From positions 1,488,001-1,552,000 of the forward strand of contig CAVVME010000003.1 in assembly GCA_963749365.1 (NCBI GenBank): a stretch of 64,000 bases of DNA. Direction: 5' to 3'. The translations under genes and the position numbers were made by a program. Every line of letters starts with the position of its first letter. The first letter of the stretch is position 1. The notes below the pieces were generated by a model that searched no databases, was not told the origin of the DNA, and worked only from the letters and a program-made list of their open reading frames with translations. This document shows, piece by piece, positions 57,985 to 64,000 of this stretch. The DNA is from WHSW01 sp963749365. GTDB lineage: Bacteria; Actinomycetota; Thermoleophilia; Solirubrobacterales; 70-9.

Positions 57985-59670
57985 ATGGTGAACATGCGCC
58001 TCTACCGTCTCGCCTTCCTCCCGACGCTGGCCGCGATCGTCGCGATCATGTTCTCGCTCGAGGGCGCGCCGACGGCGCTCGAGCCGGCGACGCCCCCGGC
58101 AACCTTCGACGGCAAGCGGGCCGCCAACCAGGCACGTCAGATCGTCGCCGCGGCGCCGCAGCGCCCGCCGGGGTCGAGCGGCGACGAGGCTGTCGCCGAC
58201 CTGGTCGCCGACCGGTTCTCCGAGATCGCCGCGGGATCGGTGACCGAGCAGGGCTTCGAGGCCGACTTCGAGGGCGCCGACGTCTCGCTGCGCAACGTCC
58301 TGCTCACCCTGCCGGGCGATCCCGCCCGGACGATCGTCGTCCTCGCCGGGCGTGACTCCGCCCGCGGGCCGGGGGCGGCGTCGAGCGCCGCGGCGACCGG
58401 GGTCCTGCTCGAGCTCGCGAACGCGCTCGGGCTCGCCGGACACGAGAAGACCTTCGTCCTCGCCTCAACCAGCGGCACCGCGGCGGGCGCCGCGGGCGCC
58501 CGCGAGCTGCTCGAAGGCCTGCCCGAGCGCGACTCGGTCGAGGCGGTGATCGTGATCTCCCAACCGGGAGCAAGCGAGCCCCGGGCCCCGTTCGTGGTCA
58601 CGAGCTCGAGTGGGCGCTCGAGCGGGCCACTGCGGCTGGCGCGCACCGCCGAGCTGGCGGTTGCCACCCAGGCGGAGGAGCGCGCCGAGGGGTCGTCGCC
58701 GTTCACCCAGCTTGCCCGGCTCGCGATCCCGAGCGGGATCGGCGATCAGGCTCCGTTGATCGCCGACGGCCTCGACGCGGTCGCGATCAGCTCCGCCGGC
58801 GAGCGGCCGCTGGCCGAGGCCGACGACGGCCTCGAGCACCTCTCCACGGCGAGCGTCGACGCCTTCGGGCGCGCGATCCAGTCGACCGTCGACGCGCTCG
58901 ACACCGCCGGTCCAGCGGACGAGCTCCCGAACCCGCGGCTCGAGCTCTCCGACAACCTGGTCCCGGGCTGGACGCTCGCCCTGCTGGCGCTGGCCCTGAT
59001 CCTGCCGGCCGCGGTCGCCGCCGTCGACGCCTGCGCCCGCGCGGTGCGCGGCGGCGCCGACCTCGGAGCGAGCCTGGCCTGGGCGGTCGCCCGGGGCCTG
59101 CCGTTTCTCGGTGCGCTGCTCGCCCTCTACGGCCTTGCCCTGGTCGGCGCGCTGCCGCACCCGGCGTTCCCTTTCGACCCCGGCCTCTATCAGCTCGGTG
59201 GCCGCGCCGCGGTCGTCCTCTCGCTTGTCCTCGCCGCCGGGATCGCAACCGCGGTGCTCCTGCGCCGGCGCGGCGTCAGGGCGTCGGCGGCCCCGGACGC
59301 GACCGTCGCCGCTCTCGGGCTGGTCGCCGCCGCGGCCGGCTCGGTCCTCTGGCTCACCAACCCGTATCTGGCCCTGCTCGCCGCACCGCTGGCGCATCTC
59401 TGGCTGCTCGCAACCCGGCCGCCGGGAGCGCCGCGGACGGTGGCTTCGATCGTGCTCGGCGCCCTCGCCTGCCTGCCGGTGATCGCCGCGCTCGTCGCCG
59501 TCGCCACCGCGCTCGAGCTCGGCGCGGGCGCACTGTGGACGTTGACGATCATGGTGGCCGACGGACAGGTCAAACTGCTGACCATGTTGGCGAGCTGCTT
59601 TCTGGCCGGAGGAGCGCTGGGCGCGGTCGCGCTCTGCCTCCGCCGCACCCCACTCCCGGCCGAGGACTAG
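57985..59670 (+). CDS. degenerate M28-peptidase-like protein with C-terminal membrane domain
   Basis: This 561-residue protein has an N-terminal helix (about 5-25). Then an exterior domain of the M28 shape spans about 40-315: QARQIVAAAPQRPPGSSGDE, ADLVADRFSEI, and VVLAGRDSARGPG followed by SAAATGVLLELANALG. Where M28 enzymes have AHYDS, a metal Asp and an EE pair, this has AGRDS, SS and STS. So at least the first His, the bridging Asp and the catalytic Glu are absent and proteolysis is unlikely. Seven or so helices follow (about 325-555), as in large Fxna/YfbL-type membrane peptidases. Probably a non-catalytic membrane protein. Confidence 0.8.
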   Translation: MVNMRLYRLAFLPTLAAIVAIMFSLEGAPTALEPATPPATFDGKRAANQARQIVAAAPQRPPGSSGDEAVADLVADRFSEIAAGSVTEQGFEADFEGADVSLRNVLLTLPGDPARTIVVLAGRDSARGPGAASSAAATGVLLELANALGLAGHEKTFVLASTSGTAAGAAGARELLEGLPERDSVEAVIVISQPGASEPRAPFVVTSSSGRSSGPLRLARTAELAVATQAEERAEGSSPFTQLARLAIPSGIGDQAPLIADGLDAVAISSAGERPLAEADDGLEHLSTASVDAFGRAIQSTVDALDTAGPADELPNPRLELSDNLVPGWTLALLALALILPAAVAAVDACARAVRGGADLGASLAWAVARGLPFLGALLALYGLALVGALPHPAFPFDPGLYQLGGRAAVVLSLVLAAGIATAVLLRRRGVRASAAPDATVAALGLVAAAAGSVLWLTNPYLALLAAPLAHLWLLATRPPGAPRTVASIVLGALACLPVIAALVAVATALELGAGALWTLTIMVADGQVKLLTMLASCFLAGGALGAVALCLRRTPLPAED

Positions 59671-59727
59671 GGGTTGCCCTCAGAAGCGCCAGGGGGCGAG
59701 CACCCGGAACCTCGGACGAGCGTTGAG

Positions 59728-59958
59728 ATGGACACAAGTCCCATCGTGTCCGATGCGGCGGCGACCGATCCACGGAGCGAGAGGTTGAACGGCTTGAAAC
59801 AGGACATCGCACTCAACCAGTACGCGGTCGACGCGGGAGCGGTGGCGGAGGCGATCTTGAGCAAGCTCCAGCTCGTCAAGCAGGGCCATCTGGCGCTGGC
59901 GGCGAGCGCAGCTGATCGAACCCCGCCGGCCGCAGCGCTTCGCCGCCCGGCCCACTGA
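59728..59958 (+). CDS. FlgM-like anti-sigma factor domain protein
   Basis: This is a 76-residue protein. Residues about 13-50 match the sigma-28-binding core of FlgM: RSERLNGLKQDIALNQYAVD followed by AGAVAEAILSKL (pattern R-x-E-K/R-x-x-x-L-x-x-x-I-x-x-x-x-Y-x-V-D). FlgM normally binds FliA. No flagellar or sigma gene is nearby, so the partner is unknown. ATG 59728 lies 57 bases after the M28-like stop. The last 28 codons lie antisense to the thiL 3' end, so the conserved core ends about where the overlap starts. The C-terminal tail may be non-functional extension. Confidence 0.65.
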   Translation: MDTSPIVSDAAATDPRSERLNGLKQDIALNQYAVDAGAVAEAILSKLQLVKQGHLALAASAADRTPPAAALRRPAH

Positions 59959-60907
59959 GCCGGACCCCCGCGCCCTCGGCGACCGTGCCGACCACGGTCA
60001 ACGGCAGCTCGGCGCCGGCGAGCGCCGCCGTCGCAGGCTCGAGCGACTCGGGCGGCAGGGCGGCAAGCAGCTCGTAGTCCTCGCCGGAGGTGAGCAGGTC
60101 GAGCGGATCGCGGTCGGACGCGGTCGCCACCTCGGCGACTCCCTCCTGGACGGGCAGCCGGGTCGCGTCGATCGAGAGCCGGACGCCACCGGCCGCGGCG
60201 AGGTGGCCGGCGTCGCTTCCGATCCCGTCGCTGAGGTCGATCATCGCCCGCGCCCCGGCGCCGGCCAGGGCGACACCGGCGTCCAGTCGCGGCTGCGGCT
60301 CGAGCTGGCGCAACCGCAGCGCAGCCGCGATCGGCTCCGAGATCGCGGCCGCGAGCTCGGGCCGCTCGAGCAGCGCCAGGCCCGCCGCCGCCCCGCCGAG
60401 CTCACCGGTGACCACGAGCAGGTCACCGGGGCGGGCACCGGCGCGCCGCACGAGGTCCTCGGCACAGTCAGCGTGGCCGACGGCGGTGACCGCGAGCAGC
60501 AGCGCGGGAGCGCGAGTCAGGTCGCCGCCCGCGATCGCGACGCGGTGCGCGGCGGCGACGGCGCCGATGCCGTCGGCGAGCTCGAGCAGGCCACGCTCGT
60601 CGATCGTCTTCGGCACCCCGAGCTGGAGGTAGGCCTCAGACGCCCGTGCACCCATCGCCGCGAGGTCGGAGAGGGCGACGGCGAGCGCCTTGTGGCCGAC
60701 GCTTCGGGGCTCGAACGGAGGGATCGTGAAGTGCACCCCTTCGACCAGGGCGTCGACGCTGGTCGCCAGGGCGCCGCCACGAGCGCTGATCGCGGCGTCG
60801 TCGCCGCTGCCGAGCACCAGGCCGGGCACCCGAGCGGGCGCTCCCGCGCGCTCGATCCGCTCGCGCAGCGCGGAGATCAACTCGAACTCGCCGCGGCGCG
60901 CGCTCAC
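59876..60907 (-). CDS. thiL: thiamine-monophosphate kinase
   Basis: ThiL phosphorylates thiamine monophosphate to the active diphosphate. It is 343 residues. The ATP/Mg motif LGSGDDAAI near the N-terminus, TSVDALVEGVHFT, DLAAMGARASEAYLQLG and VAIAGGDLTRAPALLLAVTA are present. DLSDGIGSDAGHLAAAGGV is the second metal site and LTSGEDYELL completes the family set. The start is GTG 60907, 28 bases after the PBP stop on the same strand. There is no TPP riboswitch-like sequence before it, and it appears co-transcribed with the PBP gene. Confidence 0.92.
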   Translation of the reverse strand: MSARRGEFELISALRERIERAGAPARVPGLVLGSGDDAAISARGGALATSVDALVEGVHFTIPPFEPRSVGHKALAVALSDLAAMGARASEAYLQLGVPKTIDERGLLELADGIGAVAAAHRVAIAGGDLTRAPALLLAVTAVGHADCAEDLVRRAGARPGDLLVVTGELGGAAAGLALLERPELAAAISEPIAAALRLRQLEPQPRLDAGVALAGAGARAMIDLSDGIGSDAGHLAAAGGVRLSIDATRLPVQEGVAEVATASDRDPLDLLTSGEDYELLAALPPESLEPATAALAGAELPLTVVGTVAEGAGVRLSGPGGEALRPAGFDQLRSPPAPDGPA

Positions 60908-60935
60908 CGGCTCGGCTCGGCCGCTGCCCGGCGGC

Positions 60936-63107
60936 TCAGGCTCCGGTGCCGCCGCTGGTCGGCCCGGTGCCGCCGCCTGGGCCGCCGCCTGCGGCGGGCG
61001 GGGCGGCGCCCGCGTTGCCACCACCGGCCCCGTCGGCCTGCGGTTCCGTCGGCAGCGGGTCCTGGCCGGCGCCGGGCGCGTAGACGTCGGGGTCGTAGGT
61101 GCCGTCGCCGGTGTCGGTGTCGTCGGGCGTCGTCGCCTCCGGGGTCGTCGTCTCGGGGGTGGTCGGGTAGGTCGAGTCGTCGGTCGAGTCGTAGTCGGAG
61201 GAGACGGCGTTGCCGCTCGAGTAGCCCGAGAGGTCGGCCGGGTTCTCGGGGGCCGGGAAGTCGTCGCACGGCTGGCTCGCCGCGGTCTCCATGTACTGCT
61301 GCCAGATCGGCGCCGCGAGGTCGGCGCCGTAGCCGGGCAGAGGGACGCGGGCATCGGGGTTGCCGACCCAGACCGCGGTCGAGACATGAGGGGTGTAACC
61401 GACGAACCAGGCGTCGGACTGCGCCTCGGTGGTCCCGGTCTTGCCCGAGGCCGGACAGCCGATCCCGAGGCCGGCGGCGGTGCCGTACTCGAGCGTTCCC
61501 TTCATCACGTCGGCGACCGTATAGGCGACCCCGTCGCTGACCACGTGCGTTCCCTCCTCGTCCTCGGGCTCGTCGACCTCGCCGTCTGGGAACTCGACCT
61601 TGCGGATCGCGGTCGGCTTGTGGTGCACGCCGCCGTCGGCAATGGTCGCGAAGGCGTTCGACATCTCCAGCGTCGAGACGCCCTGGGTGAGGCCGCCGAG
61701 GGCCTCGGCGGGGTAGCCGCCGAGATCGGTCGTGATCCCCATCCGGTGCGCCATCGCGGTGAAGTTCTCCGGGCCGACGTCGAGACCGAGCTGGGCGAAG
61801 ACGGTGTTGACCGAGTTCGCGGTCGCCTGGCGAAGGCTCATCGTGCCGCTGCCGCCACCGCTCACCGACCAGACCTCGCCGTAGCCGACGTCGAGCGAGA
61901 TCGAGCCCGGGGCCGGGTAGTAGGTCGAGTCGGGGTCCATGCCCTGGTCGACCGCGGTCGTGAGTACGAACGGCTTGAACGCCGAGCCCGGCTGGCGCAG
62001 GCCCTGGGCGGCGAGGTTGAACTCGCTCGACTCGTAGGCCTCCGAGGACGCCATCGCGAGGATCTCGCCCGTCTCGGCGTCGGTCGAAACCAGCGCCGCT
62101 GCGGCGCCGACGGTGTCGTTCTGGTCGACGATCGCCTGCTGGGCGGCGGCCTGGAGACGCGGCTCGAGCGTCGTGTAGACGCGCAGGCCGCCCTCGCGGG
62201 CGGTCGCGACCCCGTAGCGGTCGATCAGCTCCTGCTGGACGAAGTCGAAGAAGTACTGCTGCTGGCGGGTCTCGTAGCGGTAGCCGCGCTCGAGCCCGAG
62301 CCCGGCGCCGAGCGACTTCTCGTACTTGTCGCGGCTGATGTAGCCCTGCTCGTACATCGCCTTGAGCACGTCGCCGCGGCGCTGCTTGGCGCCCTCGGGG
62401 TTGAGGAACGGGTTGTAGTCGGTCGGCGCCTGGGGCAAGCCGGCGAGCAACGCCGCCTCGTTCAGGTTGAGGTCGGAGACGTGTTTGTTGAAGAACACCT
62501 GCGAGGCGGCTTCGACCCCGACCGCCGTGCGGCCGTCATTGGTCCCGTAGGAGGCCGTGTTCAGGTACTGCTCGAGGATCTGGTCCTTGGAGTAGCGGTC
62601 CTCGTACTCCTGCGCCATCTCGGCCTCGATCAGCTTGCGCTCGATCGTGTCCTCGGGATCCTCGATGTAGAGGTTGCGGACGAGCTGCTGGGTGATCGTC
62701 GAGGCGCCCTGGCGGACCTCGCCCGCCTCGATGTTCTCGACCGCGGCGCGAGCGATCGCGCCGTAGTCGACCCCGTCGTGCTCGTAGAAGTTCTCGTCCT
62801 CGATCGCGATCGTCGCGTTGCGAAGCCGCTCGGGGATCTCGTCGATGTCGACCTCCTCGCGGCTGATGTCGGCCTGGACGAACCCGAGGCTGGAGCCGTC
62901 GGCGGCGAACACCTCCGAGCTCGAGCCGGCGACGATCGGCTTCAGGGTGTCGATCGAGGGCGCCGACTCGGCGACGTCGTAAGCCCAGATCGCCGCCCCG
63001 CCGGCGGCGCCCGCGGCCAGCGCGAACAGCAGACCGAACGCGAGCAGAACCTTCTTGCCGACCGACCCCCGCGCCTGCCGGTGGCGTCTGCGTGCCCGTT
63101 GAGTCAT
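60936..63107 (-). CDS. class A penicillin-binding protein (PBP1a-like)
   Basis: This bifunctional peptidoglycan synthase is 723 residues. After a basic cytoplasmic tail and one helix (about 18-42) the GT51 glycosyltransferase carries Glu 103 in EDENFYEHDGVD and the RQGASTITQQLVRNLY motif. The transpeptidase has Ser 375 and Lys 378 (GSAFKPF), SVN (432-434) and KTG (556-558). The extracellular tail beyond about residue 620 is Pro/Thr/Asp- and then Gly/Ala-rich and unfolded, ending GGTGPTSGGTGA. It is monocistronic or leads thiL. A TACCCT hexamer lies ten bases upstream of ATG 63107. Confidence 0.94.
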   Translation of the reverse strand: MTQRARRRHRQARGSVGKKVLLAFGLLFALAAGAAGGAAIWAYDVAESAPSIDTLKPIVAGSSSEVFAADGSSLGFVQADISREEVDIDEIPERLRNATIAIEDENFYEHDGVDYGAIARAAVENIEAGEVRQGASTITQQLVRNLYIEDPEDTIERKLIEAEMAQEYEDRYSKDQILEQYLNTASYGTNDGRTAVGVEAASQVFFNKHVSDLNLNEAALLAGLPQAPTDYNPFLNPEGAKQRRGDVLKAMYEQGYISRDKYEKSLGAGLGLERGYRYETRQQQYFFDFVQQELIDRYGVATAREGGLRVYTTLEPRLQAAAQQAIVDQNDTVGAAAALVSTDAETGEILAMASSEAYESSEFNLAAQGLRQPGSAFKPFVLTTAVDQGMDPDSTYYPAPGSISLDVGYGEVWSVSGGGSGTMSLRQATANSVNTVFAQLGLDVGPENFTAMAHRMGITTDLGGYPAEALGGLTQGVSTLEMSNAFATIADGGVHHKPTAIRKVEFPDGEVDEPEDEEGTHVVSDGVAYTVADVMKGTLEYGTAAGLGIGCPASGKTGTTEAQSDAWFVGYTPHVSTAVWVGNPDARVPLPGYGADLAAPIWQQYMETAASQPCDDFPAPENPADLSGYSSGNAVSSDYDSTDDSTYPTTPETTTPEATTPDDTDTGDGTYDPDVYAPGAGQDPLPTEPQADGAGGGNAGAAPPAAGGGPGGGTGPTSGGTGA

Positions 63108-63184
63108 CGGGTCAGAGAGGGTACCGGGACGTCACTGCCGCCCGGCTCAGCTGGCAGCCGCTGCACGGGGCACGCCAACGCCGG

Positions 63185-63976
63185 TCAGTCGCGCGCAGCC
63201 TCGGCGGAGTCGAAGATGCCCGCCTCGCGCAGCGCTCGGTGGGCGCGCTCGCGCAGCGCTGCCTCCTCGCCGCCGGCGCGCGTGCTCGCCGGGCGCCGCG
63301 GCCCATGGACCTCGATCCGGACCCCGTCGGCGGTGATCTCGGCGATCTCGATCTGGGACGGCTCGAGCGGGGCGAGCGCCTCGCGGGCACGGCCCAGGTC
63401 CGCGTGCGCCGGGACCCAGAGCGAGGCGCTCGCGGGCGCCGTCAGGTCGCCGGTCGAGCGGTTGACGACCACGCTCGTGACCACGGTCTCGTTCGGGACG
63501 ATCACCTGCCGGCCGTCGCCGGTGTTGACGAAGGTGTGCGAGAGGGTCAGGTCATCGACCCTGCCGGTCTCGTCGCCGATGGTGACCAGGTCGCCGATCC
63601 GGATCGGCTGCGAGATCGCGAGCAGGATCCCGGCGAGCGGATTGGCGAGCACCTTCTGCGCGGCGAAGCCGAGCACGATCCCGAGCACGGCGCTCGAGGC
63701 GAGGACCGCGTTGGCGATCCGGTCGAACTTCGAGAACTCGCTCAACGCCAGCAGCGCGCCGATGACGATGATCGTCACGAGGACGAGCCTGCGGATCAGG
63801 CGCAGGCGGGTCTGCGCAGTGCGCGAGACCGAGACCGTGGTCGCGTCGCCGACCCGCGCCGCGACACGGGTCGCCCGGCCGATCACCAGCCGGTCGACGA
63901 CGAACGCGATCAGGAACGCGATCAGGAAGGTGATCGCCGCGGCGACCCAGTCTTGGTCCCAGAAGCTCTCTTCCAT
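63185..63976 (-). CDS. MscS-family small mechanosensitive channel
   Basis: This 263-residue membrane channel has three helices (about 12-33, 65-85, 90-118). The pore helix AVLGIVLGFAAQKVLANPLAG has the Gly/Ala packing and the Gln/Asn end typical of MscS. The beta domain follows with ISQPIRIGDLVTIGDETGRV and VNTGDGRQVIVPNETVVTS. The vestibule C-terminus is short. It relieves osmotic pressure. ATG 63976 is seven bases after CAGGAT, a hexamer that might equally be an AGGA ribosome site; GTG 63982 is the alternative. Confidence 0.9.
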   Translation of the reverse strand: MEESFWDQDWVAAAITFLIAFLIAFVVDRLVIGRATRVAARVGDATTVSVSRTAQTRLRLIRRLVLVTIIVIGALLALSEFSKFDRIANAVLASSAVLGIVLGFAAQKVLANPLAGILLAISQPIRIGDLVTIGDETGRVDDLTLSHTFVNTGDGRQVIVPNETVVTSVVVNRSTGDLTAPASASLWVPAHADLGRAREALAPLEPSQIEIAEITADGVRIEVHGPRRPASTRAGGEEAALRERAHRALREAGIFDSAEAARD

Positions 63977-63983
63977 CGACACG

Positions 63984-63989
63984 ATCCTG
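63984..63989 (-). promoter_or_regulatory. candidate -10 (CAGGAT) or ribosome-binding AGGA
   Basis: The minus-strand CAGGAT plus seven bases precedes ATG 63976. It is ambiguous between a -10 and a Shine-Dalgarno site. Confidence 0.25.
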
Positions 63990-64000
63990 CCAACCTTCGG

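Noticed and set aside
60908..61387. Upstream extension of the thiL frame into the PBP gene
   Set aside because: The added 160 residues are Thr/Pro/Arg-rich shadow of the PBP tail. The family domain begins after GTG 60907.

Overview
The window is very GC-rich bacterial chromosome, almost wholly coding, with frequent GTG and TTG starts and many ATGA/GTGA stop-start overlaps. Gene content (complete 14-subunit nuo operon, trehalose genes, LLM flavin oxidoreductase, ThyX, biotin carboxylase-BCCP fusion, secreted proteins with Ig-like and thrombospondin type-3 repeats) suggests a deep-branching actinobacterium. My best guess is class Thermoleophilia (Solirubrobacterales-like). That placement is inference from gene content, not from a marker search. 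I saw no tRNA, rRNA, CRISPR array, transposase, phage gene or plasmid origin, and no stretch over 300 bases lacks a gene.

Layout. 1-1181: edge of a cytochrome c lipoprotein, a flavin reductase and a small membrane protein. 1273-16604: nuoABCDEFGHI-[NTF2-like]-JKLMN, one tightly coupled operon for respiratory complex I. Four of its genes carry the same 30-bp coding repeat, one copy inverted. 16694-19475: NTF2-like protein, secreted TSP3/Ig protein and PhoA-type alkaline phosphatase. 19488-32745: an amino-compound metabolism island. A cupin and a class III aminotransferase diverge from a FadR-type GntR regulator. The regulator leads an overlapping run of enolase paralogue, glycerate 2-kinase, a four-gene PotABCD-like ABC importer, a FAD oxidoreductase, a second class III aminotransferase and a Kbl-type alpha-oxoamine synthase. 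32789-42767: single genes (NTF2-like, LLM-SCP2 fusion, VOC, tandem ThyX, hydrolase, CBS, SDR, DUF2804 and hypotheticals), many with a -10-like hexamer 6-7 nt from the start codon. 42770-50794: biotin carboxylase/BCCP, purA, DnaC-like loader, dnaB, an alpha/beta hydrolase, then rplI-rpsR-ssb-rpsF. 50803-63976: secreted and Pro-rich proteins, otsA, a TreT-like glycosyltransferase, an inositol-monophosphatase-family enzyme, an HtrA-like protease, a degenerate M28-like membrane protein, a FlgM-like protein, thiL, a class A PBP and an MscS channel.

The most noteworthy features are: (1) the coding repeat confined to nuo genes; (2) the GntR-controlled island with an enolase whose catalytic His is replaced by Glu, beside glycerate 2-kinase; (3) a recurring leaderless promoter layout; (4) a double-length ThyX whose two halves keep complementary parts of the signature; (5) a 76-nt hairpin with a perfect 14-bp outer stem between purA and the biotin carboxylase gene. 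None proves a new system. Each can be tested by a simple comparison or experiment named in the findings.
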